From contig NZ_CBXX010000011.1 of assembly GCF_000577615.1 (NCBI RefSeq), positions 78,286 through 142,285 of the forward strand: a DNA stretch of 64,000 nt. Reading direction: 5' to 3'. The position numbers were made by a program, and so were the translations under genes. This document shows positions 7,823 through 16,863 of the stretch, in pieces; within the stretch, counting starts at the first letter, position 1; every line of letters starts with the position of its first letter. This stretch comes from Herbaspirillum sp. RV1423 (GTDB lineage: Bacteria; Pseudomonadota; Gammaproteobacteria; Burkholderiales; Burkholderiaceae_D). The notes beneath the pieces were generated by a model that was not told the origin of the DNA, searched no databases, and saw only the letters and a program-made list of their open reading frames with translations.

Positions 7823-10303
7823 ATGCCCTCTTCGATATCCTCTTTATCCGCTTCTCCCAGGCTGCAAGAACTGACGCTGGCAGTTGAAGGCATGACTTGC
7901 GCCTCCTGCGTCGGCCGTGTCGAAAAAGCCTTGCGTGCGATCCCCTCGGTGCGCGACGTCAGCGTCAACCTGGCCACCGAACTTGCCACCGTGCAAGCAG
8001 AACCGGGCGTCCATGCCGAACAACTGATCGCCGCCGTCAACAAGGCCGGCTATGACGTCCGGCAAAAAGAAATCACGCTGGACATAGCCGGCATGACCTG
8101 CGCTTCCTGCGTCGGCCGGGTGGAAAAAGCCCTGCGCAAAGTGCCCGGCGTGAGCGAGGTCTCGGTCAATCTCGCCAGCGAAAAAGCTACGCTCGCGACA
8201 ACTGCCGACGTGCCCGTCGAGGCGTTGATTGCAGCGGTCGGGCGTGCCGGCTATGACGCCAGCCTTCCAGCCGCAACGCAGGTCGGTGCGCAGAAAACCG
8301 CCGCCTTGCCCGCCTGGTGGTCGGTGGCCGCGGGCGCCATCCTGACGGCGCCGCTGATCCTGCCAATGCTGCTGATGCTTTTCGGCATTGCATGGCAATT
8401 GCCGGGAACATGGCAACTGCTGCTGGCGACGCCGGTGCAGTTCTGGCTCGGCGCGCGTTTCTATCGCGCCGGCTGGCGCGCGCTGAAAGCGCATACCGGC
8501 AACATGGATCTGCTCGTCGCGCTCGGCACCAGCGCCGCCTACGGATTGTCGCTCTACCAGTTGTTCCGGCAATGGCTGGGCAACGACGCCCACGCCGGCA
8601 TGCATGGTGAGGCGCACTTCTATTTTGAAGCGGCGGCCGCCGTCATTACGCTGGTGCTGCTCGGAAAATGGCTGGAGGCCCGCGCCAAACGCCAGACCGC
8701 CGATGCCATCCGCGCGCTCAACGCGCTGCGTCCGGACAAGGCCACGGTGCGGCGCGACGGCGTCGACAGCGAGGTCGCCCTGTCCGCGGTCCGCATCGGC
8801 GATCTGGTGGTGGTGCGTCCCGGCGAACGCGTGGCCGTCGATGGCGTCGTGCGCGAAGGACTCAGCCAACTGGACGAATCGATGCTCACCGGCGAAAGCC
8901 TGCCGATGGAAAAACAGGCCGGCGACCGCGTCACCGGCGGCGCCATCAACGGCGACGGCCTGCTGCTTGTCGAAACCGCCGCCATCGGCGCCGAAACCGT
9001 GTTGGCCCGCATCATTCGCATGGTCGAACACGCACAGGCGGCCAAGGCGCCGATACAGCGCCTGGTCGATCAGGTCAGCGCCGTGTTCGTTCCCGTCGTC
9101 CTGGCGCTGGCGCTGCTGACGCTGCTGGGCTGGGGCCTGATCGGCGGCGATTGGGAACAGGCGCTGCTCAATGCCGTCGCCGTGCTGGTGATCGCCTGTC
9201 CGTGCGCGCTCGGCCTAGCGACGCCGACCGCCATCATGGCCGGCACCGGCGTGGCGGCGCGTCACGGCATCCTGATCAAGGATGCGGAAGCGCTGGAAAT
9301 CGCCCATCGCATCACCGCCGTCGCTTTCGACAAGACCGGCACGCTGACCGAAGGCAAGCCGGTGCTGGCGGCGCTGCATGCGGTCGGCCGCAACGAAGAT
9401 GAATTGCTCGGCATTGCCGCCGCGCTCCAGCGCAACAGCGAACACCCGCTGGCGCATGCAGTGATGGCCGCCGCCGCAAGGAAAAACATCGCGCCGGCAG
9501 CCGCAAGCGACAGCAAGTCCATCCCCGGCCGCGGCACCCAGGCCATCGTCGATGGCCGACGGACCTATCTCGGCAGCGCCCGCTGGATGCAGGAACTGGG
9601 CGCCGCGCCGGACAGCCGCCCTGCGCTCGGCGCTGCGGCGCATGAACTGGAACAGCAAGGCCGCACGATCTCCTGGCTGGCGCAGGACGATGCGGAACAC
9701 GGCATGACGCTGCTCGGCCTACTGGCGTTCGGCGACACCGTCAAGCCTAGTGCGCTGAAGGCAATACGACGCCTGCACGACCTGAACATCCGCACCGTGA
9801 TGTTGAGCGGCGACAATTACGGCGCGGCCGCGCATGTAGCAAAAGAACTCGGCCTCGACGATTTCCGTGCCAACATCCTTCCGGCTGACAAGGCGCAGGC
9901 GATCGTCGGCTTGCGCAATGACGGCGGCGAGAGCCGGGAAATCATCGCGATGGTCGGCGACGGCATCAACGACGCGCCGGCGCTGGCCGCCGCCGATGTC
10001 GGCATCGCCATGTCCACCGGCACCGACGTTGCCATGCAAGCCGCCGGCATCACGCTCATGCGCGGCGATCCGGCGCTGGTGGCGGACGCCATCGACATCT
10101 CGCGGCGCACCTACGGCAAGATCCGCCAGAACCTGTTCTGGGCGTTCATCTACAACGTCGTCGGCATTCCGCTGGCGGCTTTCGGCCTGTTGAATCCGAT
10201 GATTGCCGGCGCCGCGATGGCGATATCGAGCGTAAGCGTGGTCAGCAATGCGCTCCTGCTGAAACGCTGGCATCCGCATGACGGCAAGGGAGAAAAACCA
10301 TGA
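7823..10303 (+). CDS. copA: Cu(I)-exporting P1B-type ATPase
   Basis: An 826-residue membrane pump with two N-terminal HMA domains (GMTCASC at about 23-29 and again at about 92-98), eight predicted membrane helices, the transport motif CPC in [13 protein letters not shown], the phosphorylation site DKTGTLTEG and the hinge [19 protein letters not shown] plus two GMTCASC domains identifies the Cu(I) subgroup. It exports cytoplasmic copper to the periplasm, where the copper oxidase operon 6 kb away could handle it. The 3' end overlaps cueR by four bases (ATGA), so pump and regulator are translationally coupled. Confidence 0.96.
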   Translation: MPSSISSLSASPRLQELTLAVEGMTCASCVGRVEKALRAIPSVRDVSVNLATELATVQAEPGVHAEQLIAAVNKAGYDVRQKEITLDIAGMTCASCVGRVEKALRKVPGVSEVSVNLASEKATLATTADVPVEALIAAVGRAGYDASLPAATQVGAQKTAALPAWWSVAAGAILTAPLILPMLLMLFGIAWQLPGTWQLLLATPVQFWLGARFYRAGWRALKAHTGNMDLLVALGTSAAYGLSLYQLFRQWLGNDAHAGMHGEAHFYFEAAAAVITLVLLGKWLEARAKRQTADAIRALNALRPDKATVRRDGVDSEVALSAVRIGDLVVVRPGERVAVDGVVREGLSQLDESMLTGESLPMEKQAGDRVTGGAINGDGLLLVETAAIGAETVLARIIRMVEHAQAAKAPIQRLVDQVSAVFVPVVLALALLTLLGWGLIGGDWEQALLNAVAVLVIACPCALGLATPTAIMAGTGVAARHGILIKDAEALEIAHRITAVAFDKTGTLTEGKPVLAALHAVGRNEDELLGIAAALQRNSEHPLAHAVMAAAARKNIAPAAASDSKSIPGRGTQAIVDGRRTYLGSARWMQELGAAPDSRPALGAAAHELEQQGRTISWLAQDDAEHGMTLLGLLAFGDTVKPSALKAIRRLHDLNIRTVMLSGDNYGAAAHVAKELGLDDFRANILPADKAQAIVGLRNDGGESREIIAMVGDGINDAPALAAADVGIAMSTGTDVAMQAAGITLMRGDPALVADAIDISRRTYGKIRQNLFWAFIYNVVGIPLAAFGLLNPMIAGAAMAISSVSVVSNALLLKRWHPHDGKGEKP

Positions 10304-10695
10304 GCATGAATATCGGCGAAGCCGCCCGGGCGTCCGGCGTCACGGCCAAAATGATCCGTCACTACGAAGACATCGGCCTGGTGCCGAAGATGGCGCGTTC
10401 CGACGCCGGCTACCGCCTCTACAGCGAACGCGACGTGCATCTGCTGCGCTTTATCCGGCAAGGACGCGTGCTGGGATTTTCGATGAAGCAGATTGCCGAC
10501 CTGATGGGCCTGTGGCTGGACCAGTCGCGTCCGAGCCGCAAAGTCAAGCAACTGGCCAGCGAACACATCAATGACCTGGACGAGAAAATCCGTGAATTAC
10601 AGGCAATGAAATCGACGCTGGAACAACTGGTACAGCATTGCCACGGAGATTCCCGTCCGGATTGTCCTATCCTCGACGCCTTGAGCTGCCACTGA
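10300..10695 (+). CDS. cueR: MerR-family copper-responsive regulator CueR
   Basis: A 131-residue MerR protein: N-terminal winged helix ([24 protein letters not shown]), a long dimerisation helix, and a metal-binding loop with Cys114 and Cys122 in C-X7-C spacing ([10 protein letters not shown]), as in E. coli CueR. Start ATG overlaps the copA stop. It should activate the two 19-bp-spacer promoters in front of copA and copZ and so its own transcription. The C-terminal LDALSCH adds a further Cys-His, common in proteobacterial CueR. Confidence 0.95.
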   Translation: MSMNIGEAARASGVTAKMIRHYEDIGLVPKMARSDAGYRLYSERDVHLLRFIRQGRVLGFSMKQIADLMGLWLDQSRPSRKVKQLASEHINDLDEKIRELQAMKSTLEQLVQHCHGDSRPDCPILDALSCH

Positions 10696-10724
10696 GAGAA
10701 GACGCTCCCTACACGACGTCAACT

Positions 10725-11177
10725 TCAATGACAGCCGCTGCCGTGGCTGCCGAGATTGACCGGCTTGCTGTCGTCGCCCATGTTGGCCAGGCCCTGCAGG
10801 ATGCCGCAGTCTTTGGTCGGCTGTGCGCTGTCGCATTGCGCGCGCAGCTTCTTCAACAGTACTTGCAGGTTCTTGAGTTCGTTGATGCGTTGCGCGACGT
10901 GGTCGATATGCTTGTCGAGCAAGGCATCGACCTCGCCGCAATTCTCTTCGGGCGCGTCGCGAAATTGCAGCAGGCTACGCACTTCATCGAGCGTCATGTC
11001 GAGCGAACGGCAATGACGGATGAATTGCAAACGCTCGACGTGGGCGTCGCCGTATAAACGGTAATTTCCCTGCGAGCGCGTCGGCGCAGGCAACAGCGTT
11101 TCACGCTCGTAGTAACGGATGGTTTCCACCGGGCAATCGGTGAGCGCGGCCAGTTCGCCTATTTTCAAGATATCCAT
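10725..11177 (-). CDS. cadR: MerR-family Cd(II)/Pb(II)-responsive regulator CadR
   Basis: A 150-residue protein starting MDILKIGELAALTDCPVETIRYYE at 11177; upstream codons in the same frame are not needed. Cysteines at 80, 115 and 124 match the three metal ligands of the CadR/PbrR group, and the C-terminal NLGSHGSGCH resembles the His/Cys tail of CadR. It lies divergent to a Zn/Cd/Pb P-type ATPase, and the intergenic region holds a CadR-type dyad inside a 19-bp spacer. It represses without metal and activates with Cd(II), Pb(II) or Zn(II). Confidence 0.92.
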   Translation of the reverse strand: MDILKIGELAALTDCPVETIRYYERETLLPAPTRSQGNYRLYGDAHVERLQFIRHCRSLDMTLDEVRSLLQFRDAPEENCGEVDALLDKHIDHVAQRINELKNLQVLLKKLRAQCDSAQPTKDCGILQGLANMGDDSKPVNLGSHGSGCH

Positions 11178-11241
11178 GCCTGCTCCTGTATTGGCTACTG
11201 TAGAACAATGAAACCCGCCTGGAAACAGGGTCATGAAAGAC

Positions 11242-11272
11242 TTGACCCTGTAGCTGGTTCAGGGTTTTAAAT
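11242..11272 (+). promoter_or_regulatory. CadR-type promoter of the Cd/Zn/Pb ATPase gene
   Basis: TTGACC (11242-11247) and TTAAAT (11267-11272) are separated by 19 bases containing the perfect half-sites ACCCTG and CAGGGT. This is the architecture of cadA/zntA/pbrA promoters activated by MerR-family metal sensors. Confidence 0.87.
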
Positions 11273-11311
11273 ATACAGCAAGCCCTCATATTTTGCTTGT
11301 CAGGAGTATGC

Positions 11312-13576
11312 ATGTCGAATTGTTGTCATCACGACCACAACCATCAGGATGACCAGGAAAGTGGTCACGGGCACGATCATGGCGCCTCCTCGCCTGCTGC
11401 CGGCAACGCCAGGCCGACCGGCCTGAAGGATGCCGAAGAAGCGGTTTTCTTCATCCAGAAAATGGATTGCCCGACCGAAGAAAAGTTGATCCGCGAACGC
11501 CTGTCGCACATGGACGGCGTTGCGGCGATGCAGTTCAACCTGATCCAGCGCGAACTGACCGTGCAGCATCGGCTGGCCTCGGTCGCCCCCATCGTCGCGA
11601 CGCTGACCGCGCTCGACATGCTGCCCAAGGTCAAAAGCGACACGCTCGATGCCAGCATCGGCAGCGATGAAGATGACCACGGCGCCTCCTACGCCATCCC
11701 GGCGCGCAAATGGCTGATGGTCGGCATCGCCGGCGTGGCGGCGCTGGCCGCCGAAGTCGTGGCGTGGAACAGCGGCGACGACCGCTCGCTGGCAGTCATT
11801 GCGCTGGCCTTGTTCGCGATTGCGACAGGCGGCGTGGACACGCTCAAAAAAGGCTGGATCGCCTTGCGCCATTTGTCGCTGAACATGAACTTCCTGATGT
11901 CGCTGGCTGTGATCGGCGCCGCCATCATCGGCCAATGGCCGGAAGCCGCCGTCGTCATCGTGCTGTTTACACTGGCAGAAATGATCGAATCGCTGTCGCT
12001 GGACCGCGCGCGCAATGCCATTGCCGGATTAATGGCGATGTCGCCGGACCAGGCCACCGTCTTGCAGGACGGCGCGTGGATCAGCCTGGCCGCGAAGCTG
12101 GTGGCCCCCGGCGCCGAAGTGCGCGTCAAACCGGGCGAGCGCATTCCGCTCGACGGCGTCGTCACGCAAGGACAGCCGGCCGTCAACCAGGCGCCCATCA
12201 CTGGCGAGAGCATGCCGGTCGCCAAGCAAGCCGGCGACCAGGTCTTTGCCGGCACCATCAACGGCCACAGCGCCTTCGATTATCGCGTCACCGCTGCGCA
12301 AAGCGAATCGACGCTGTCGCGCATCGTCAAAAGCGTGCAGCAGGCGCAAGGCCAGCGCGCGCCGACGCAGCGTTTCGTCGATCAATTCGCGCGCTATTAC
12401 ATTCCTGCGGTCGTGGCGGTCGCGGTGCTGGTCGCCGTCGTCCCGCCGTTCGCATTCGGCGCAGCGTTCTATCCGTGGTTCTACAAAGCGCTGGTGCTGC
12501 TGGTGATCGCCTGTCCTTGCGCATTGGTGATTTCCACGCCGGTTACCATCGTCAGCGGATTGGCGGCGGCGGCGCGCCACGGCATCCTGATCAAGGGCGG
12601 CGTCTATCTGGAACAAGGCCGCCTGCTCAAGGCGCTGGCGCTCGACAAGACCGGCACCATCACGCACGGCAAGCCGGTCGTCACCGATGTGCAGCTATTG
12701 TCCGCGGACGATGAAGCGATGTTGTTGCGGCATGCCGCCAGCCTGGCGCTGCGCTCCGACCATCCGGTCTCGGCGGCGATTGCCGCGCACTGGAAATCGC
12801 TGCAAAACGGCGCAGCCGATGAGGTTGCCGATGACGTTACCGATTTCGAAGCGCTGACCGGACGCGGCGTCAAAGGCCGTATCGGCGGCAGCGAGTTCTA
12901 CCTCGGCAATCACCGCCTGGTGCATGAAATGGGCATGTGCAGCCCGGCGCTGGAAGAACGCTTGCAGGTATTGGAAAAACAAGGCAAGACAACCACCATC
13001 CTGTGCCGCGACGGCAGCGCGCAATTGCTGCTGGCGGTCGCCGACACCGTGCGCGATAGCAGCCGCGAGGCCATCGCGCGCCTGCACAAGCTTGGCGTCA
13101 GCGTCACCATGCTGACCGGCGACAATGCGCACACTGCACGCGCCATCGCCGACATCGTCGGACTCGACGACGCCCGCGGCGATCAGTTGCCTGAGGATAA
13201 ACTCGACGCCATCGCCGGCCTGATCGAGCGGCACGGCCATGTCGGCATGGTCGGCGACGGCATCAACGATGCGCCTGCACTCGCACGCGCCCAGATCGGT
13301 TTCGCCATGGGCGCGGCCGGCACCGACACCGCGCTGGAAACCGCCGACGTCGCGCTGATGGACGATGACTTGCGCAAGATTCCCGACTTCATTGACCTGA
13401 GCAAAAAAACGCATCGCGTGCTGATGCAGAACATCGCGATCGCGCTCGGCATCAAGGCGATTTTCCTGGTGCTCGCGCTGACCGGCGAAAGCTCGCTGTG
13501 GATGGCGGTGTTCGCCGATATGGGTGCGAGCCTGATCGTGGTTTTCAACGGTTTGCGGCTAGTGCGCTCGCTCTGA
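11312..13576 (+). CDS. cadA: Zn(II)/Cd(II)/Pb(II)-translocating P1B-type ATPase
   Basis: A 754-residue pump from the ATG at 11312, which follows CAGGAG at 11301-11306. Residues 1-30 are a His-rich tail (CCHHDHNH, HGHDHG). The degenerate HMA-like domain carries QKMDCPTEEKLIR, with a single Cys instead of CxxC. Later come CPC ([13 protein letters not shown]), DKTGTITHG and [16 protein letters not shown]; the final helix has MAVFADMGASL, as in ZntA-type pumps. It exports divalent soft metals and is controlled by the divergent cadR. Its last 18 bases overlap the convergent CoA-transferase gene. Confidence 0.93.
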   Translation: MSNCCHHDHNHQDDQESGHGHDHGASSPAAGNARPTGLKDAEEAVFFIQKMDCPTEEKLIRERLSHMDGVAAMQFNLIQRELTVQHRLASVAPIVATLTALDMLPKVKSDTLDASIGSDEDDHGASYAIPARKWLMVGIAGVAALAAEVVAWNSGDDRSLAVIALALFAIATGGVDTLKKGWIALRHLSLNMNFLMSLAVIGAAIIGQWPEAAVVIVLFTLAEMIESLSLDRARNAIAGLMAMSPDQATVLQDGAWISLAAKLVAPGAEVRVKPGERIPLDGVVTQGQPAVNQAPITGESMPVAKQAGDQVFAGTINGHSAFDYRVTAAQSESTLSRIVKSVQQAQGQRAPTQRFVDQFARYYIPAVVAVAVLVAVVPPFAFGAAFYPWFYKALVLLVIACPCALVISTPVTIVSGLAAAARHGILIKGGVYLEQGRLLKALALDKTGTITHGKPVVTDVQLLSADDEAMLLRHAASLALRSDHPVSAAIAAHWKSLQNGAADEVADDVTDFEALTGRGVKGRIGGSEFYLGNHRLVHEMGMCSPALEERLQVLEKQGKTTTILCRDGSAQLLLAVADTVRDSSREAIARLHKLGVSVTMLTGDNAHTARAIADIVGLDDARGDQLPEDKLDAIAGLIERHGHVGMVGDGINDAPALARAQIGFAMGAAGTDTALETADVALMDDDLRKIPDFIDLSKKTHRVLMQNIAIALGIKAIFLVLALTGESSLWMAVFADMGASLIVVFNGLRLVRSL

Positions 13577-14965
13577 TTGGAACTCCGGCGACGCCGAACC
13601 GAGCGGCATCGCCGGACGGTCCCATGCCATCGCAGTGCGGCCGACCGCCACCGGTCCGTGCAGCCGCCGGGCCGGCCCCCAAAATGTTTCTTCAATCGCC
13701 GGCGCGAGGTCGGCGGCGTTTTCCGCTTGCAGCACCGCGTCGACCTGCCGCCCGGATTCAGTCACCAGCAATTGCGCCATGCGCGCCAGCGACGTGCGCA
13801 TTTCAATGCCCTTGCCGGTTTTCACACGCTGCGTCAGGCCGCGTATCGCGGCGGTCGCCAGCAGATAGCCGACGGCATGGTCGAGCGCCTGCACCGGCAG
13901 CGGCGTCGGCTTGTCGCGTCCGAGCCGACGCATGCCGGCCTCGGCGATGCCGCTGCTCATCTGCACCAGGCTGTCGAATCCGCGCCGGGCTTTCCACGGA
14001 CCGCTCCAGCCGTAAGCATCGAGACTGACGTCGACCAGCGCCGGATTGATGCGGCGGCGGCTGGCGGTGTCAAAGCCCATCCCGGCCAGCGCATCCGAAC
14101 GGTAGCCATGCACCAGCACATCGGCTTGCGCCAGCAACTGCGTGAAGATTTCCTGCCCCAGCGAGGTCTTCAGGTCGAGCCGCGCGCAACGCTTGCCAGG
14201 CACCATATCGGGGACCACGCCCGGTTCGTCCCAGGTCGGCGGATCGATGCGCAGCACGTCGGCGCCGAAACCCGCCATGAACCGCGTCGCGGTCGGTCCC
14301 GCCAGCACGCGCGTCAGGTCCAGCACGCGAATGTCCTGCAACGGACGCTGCTTGCCGATCTGCCAGTCCGGCGCAACGGCGCCAGGACCTTCGGCGATAT
14401 GCAGCAGCGGTTCGCTGTTGACCGCCGCGCCCTGGGGATGCCAACGCCATTGCTCCATCGTGCGCATCTGCGCGGCGCAACCGCCCTGAGCGACCACGGC
14501 GATTTCGAGTTCTTCGGCTTGCCAGCCGGCCACCGCCTGCGCCACGGCGGCACGGTCGGCCGTCGCATCGAGCACGGTCAGCGCCGCTTCGCGGTGATGC
14601 GGGGCATTGGTGTGCAGACGTATCCAGCCGTCGGCAGTCTGGTAATCGCCGGCGACTGTATCCCACAAAGACGGCGCTTCCCAGCCTTGCGGCCGGATCG
14701 AGGAACCGAACCAGAACGACGCCAGCCGGCGGTCGGCCTGCACGCGCGCGAACTCGCCGCCGCCGGCATGCATCAGCTCGGCCACAGCCAGCCCGGCGGC
14801 GCCGACCGAGGCCGTCGCCAGGTCGGTGACGGCAAAGATCGACGGCAAGCTGCCGCTGCCGGTGAAATGCACATGCTCCAGATCGGCCTCGCGGCCGTGG
14901 GCGGCCAGCCATATCTCACGCAGGAAGCCGCGCACACTGGATTCGGATGATTCGCGATTCAACAT
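13559..14965 (-). CDS. CaiB/BaiF family III CoA-transferase
   Basis: A 468-residue protein. The core DIRVLDLTRVLAGPTATRFMAGFGADVLRIDPP (about residues 215-247) is the family III CoA-transferase signature, with DLKTSLGQEIFTQLLAQADVLVHGYR and the substrate loop SLDAYGWSGPWKARRGFDSLVQMSSG following. The first 200 residues are an extension with a diverged second copy-like region. These enzymes move CoA between acyl donors and carboxylic acids in degradation pathways. It is divergent from an HTH-citrate synthase across a 127-bp region with a palindrome, so the two are probably functionally linked. The substrate is unknown. Confidence 0.88.
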   Translation of the reverse strand: MLNRESSESSVRGFLREIWLAAHGREADLEHVHFTGSGSLPSIFAVTDLATASVGAAGLAVAELMHAGGGEFARVQADRRLASFWFGSSIRPQGWEAPSLWDTVAGDYQTADGWIRLHTNAPHHREAALTVLDATADRAAVAQAVAGWQAEELEIAVVAQGGCAAQMRTMEQWRWHPQGAAVNSEPLLHIAEGPGAVAPDWQIGKQRPLQDIRVLDLTRVLAGPTATRFMAGFGADVLRIDPPTWDEPGVVPDMVPGKRCARLDLKTSLGQEIFTQLLAQADVLVHGYRSDALAGMGFDTASRRRINPALVDVSLDAYGWSGPWKARRGFDSLVQMSSGIAEAGMRRLGRDKPTPLPVQALDHAVGYLLATAAIRGLTQRVKTGKGIEMRTSLARMAQLLVTESGRQVDAVLQAENAADLAPAIEETFWGPARRLHGPVAVGRTAMAWDRPAMPLGSASPEFQSERAH

Positions 14966-15024
14966 ATCTGCCTCTCTTCAACAAGATGATGGCCAGCATA
15001 TTCCAGTCGTTTTAATTGTCAATA

Positions 15025-15041
15025 TTGATTAAGATAATCAA
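15025..15041. promoter_or_regulatory. palindromic operator candidate between CoA-transferase and HTH-citrate synthase
   Basis: TTGATTA-AGA-TAATCAA is a perfect 7-bp inverted repeat in a very AT-rich stretch between two divergent genes, with further related TGTCAAT and CGTCAAT words on both sides. The HTH domain of the citrate synthase fusion is a plausible binder. Confidence 0.55.
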
Positions 15042-15092
15042 CATAATCGTCAATACAAATCTCAACATAAACGCATTTGTTTCTTGGACATC

Positions 15093-16301
15093 ATGCCCGC
15101 TTACCTGAGTTCCGCCGACGCCGCAGCCCTGCTCGGCGTCTCCCGCCAGACTTTGTACGCTTACGTCAGCCGCGGCCTGCTCACGGCGCAAGCCAACGGC
15201 AAGTCGCGTGAAAGCCGCTACCTTGAGGAAGAAGTGAAACGCCTCGCCGCCCAGCGCACACGCGGACGCAAACCCAGGGAAGTCGCCAAGGCCACGCTAA
15301 ACTGGGGCTTGCCGGTGCTGGAATCGGCCATCACGCTGATCGAAGACGGCCGGCTTTACTATCGCGGCAAGGACGCCGTCACCCTTGCCGACACGCAGGA
15401 GCAGACCGTGGAAGACATCGCCGCACTGCTGTGGAACTGCTCGCGGGAACAAGCCTTCGGCGCGCGGCAAGCGGTTGCGCATCCGGCCTTCGACGCCATG
15501 CGCAGGCACTTCGCCGGACGCCGCGCCGAAGAGGCCATGCTGCCGCTGTTCACGATCGCCAGCGACGACGCGCCGACCGCTGCCTGGCAGGCCCCCGAGC
15601 GCATGGCCGAGGGCTGCGGCGCGTTGATGCGCCTGCTCGCCGCCAGCTTGCTCGGCACGCGCTCCGGCGCAACGCCGATCCATGAACAATGCGCTGCCGC
15701 GTGGGGCCTCGACGAGCAAGGCGCACACCTCGTTCGCATGGCCCTGGTCCTGTGCGCCGACCATGAACTGAATGCATCCAGCTTCACCGCGCGCTGCGTC
15801 GCTTCCACCGGTACCAGCCTACGCGCGGCGGTCATCGCCGGCCTCGCGGCGCTGACCGGCGGCAAGCACGGCGGCGCCACCGCGCGCGTGGAAGCCTTTC
15901 TCGACGAAACCGGCGATGCCGATATCGCCAGCAGGTTGCAACAACGCCTGGCGCGCGGCGAAGACTTGCCGGGCTTCGGACATCATCTCTATCCCGACGG
16001 CGACGTGCGCGCCGATGCCTTGCTGGCGAAAGTCCTGCCGCATCATCCCGCCTTGCAGGAAACCGTCGCGGCGGCATTCCGGCTGATCGGCTTGCCGCCC
16101 TCTCTCGACTTTGCGCTGGCAGCGCTGCGGCGCCATCTGCAATTGCCGGTGGGCGCGGCGTTCGGTCTGTTCGCCCTCGGGCGCGGCATGGGCTGGATCG
16201 CCCAAGCGCTGGAACAGCGCGCCAGCGGTGAACTGATCCGACCGCGCGCCGCATACACCGGGTTGCGGCCTGCGACGTCCAAAGACGCGATAAAAAAATA
16301 A
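15093..16301 (+). CDS. citrate synthase family protein with N-terminal helix-turn-helix domain
   Basis: A 402-residue fusion. Residues 1-60 (YLSSADAAALLGVSRQTLYAYVSRGLL) form a MerR/excisionase-like helix-turn-helix; the rest is a citrate synthase fold. The catalytic triad is kept: His224 in ADHELNAS, His297 in GFGHHLYP and Asp339 in SLDFALAALRRH. The product may therefore be an active citrate or 2-methylcitrate synthase-like enzyme that also binds DNA, or a regulator sensing acyl-CoA with the enzyme fold. It is divergent from a CoA-transferase. The ATG at 15093 is chosen over an upstream TTG. True reaction unknown. Confidence 0.87.
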   Translation: MPAYLSSADAAALLGVSRQTLYAYVSRGLLTAQANGKSRESRYLEEEVKRLAAQRTRGRKPREVAKATLNWGLPVLESAITLIEDGRLYYRGKDAVTLADTQEQTVEDIAALLWNCSREQAFGARQAVAHPAFDAMRRHFAGRRAEEAMLPLFTIASDDAPTAAWQAPERMAEGCGALMRLLAASLLGTRSGATPIHEQCAAAWGLDEQGAHLVRMALVLCADHELNASSFTARCVASTGTSLRAAVIAGLAALTGGKHGGATARVEAFLDETGDADIASRLQQRLARGEDLPGFGHHLYPDGDVRADALLAKVLPHHPALQETVAAAFRLIGLPPSLDFALAALRRHLQLPVGAAFGLFALGRGMGWIAQALEQRASGELIRPRAAYTGLRPATSKDAIKK

Positions 16302-16335
16302 CGACGCCGTTTTCAGCAGTGCTACACTACCGCCC

Positions 16336-16752
16336 ATGACTTCGCGCGTAAAAATCTTCCTGCTCTGGCTGCTGGCTTTTGCGATTCCCGTCCAGGGATT
16401 CGCCGCCGCCGTGCAGGTCGTGTGCGCGCCTTCGCATCAGACGCAGGCCATGCATGCGGTTGCCGACCCGGCGCCATCGCAAGAACATCATTACGCCGGC
16501 CACAGCATGAATGTGGTCGCGCAAGCCGATGCCGCGCATTCACCCGATCAGTCGATGCTCCATCAACACAAGGCATCCACCGCTTCCTGCAGCTCTTGCA
16601 GCGTCTGCACCATCGGCGCCATCCTGCCGCTGGCGCTGGACAAGCTCATCAACCTGCCGGTCGCGGCAGACATTCATGTCGCCATGGTCCAACATGGCTT
16701 CGTCGGCTATACGCCGGAAAATCCCGAACGCCCCCCTTCACTGCCCGTGTAA
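16336..16752 (+). CDS. exported Cys/His-rich protein of the copper operon
   Basis: A 138-residue protein with a signal peptide (about 1-24, AIPVQGFAAA), a His/Met-containing middle (HHYAGHSMN, SMLHQH) and a clustered TASCSSCSVCTIG followed by a hydrophobic stretch. I do not recognise a named family; it resembles the variable small exported proteins that open copper-resistance operons. It is first in the order followed by an efflux lipoprotein, multicopper oxidase, cupredoxin and CusF-like genes. The Cys/His/Met content suggests a periplasmic metal-binding role. TACACT just upstream may be its -10 box. Confidence 0.7.
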   Translation: MTSRVKIFLLWLLAFAIPVQGFAAAVQVVCAPSHQTQAMHAVADPAPSQEHHYAGHSMNVVAQADAAHSPDQSMLHQHKASTASCSSCSVCTIGAILPLALDKLINLPVAADIHVAMVQHGFVGYTPENPERPPSLPV

Positions 16753-16863
16753 TCACTGAAGCTGTCTGCGCGGCGCCGGCTTGCATCGGTCCGCCTGCAG
16801 CTTCCTGCTGACGTTCCGGCATGTCGTTTCCGCCGGCGAACACTTCGTTTGCACGAGGCTTAC

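Noticed and set aside
7844..9031. 395-codon open frame on the minus strand opposite copA
   Set aside because: It is the reverse shadow of CopA: high GC at third positions removes stop codons. Composition is His/Gln/Asp-rich with no family similarity, and CopA itself is complete.
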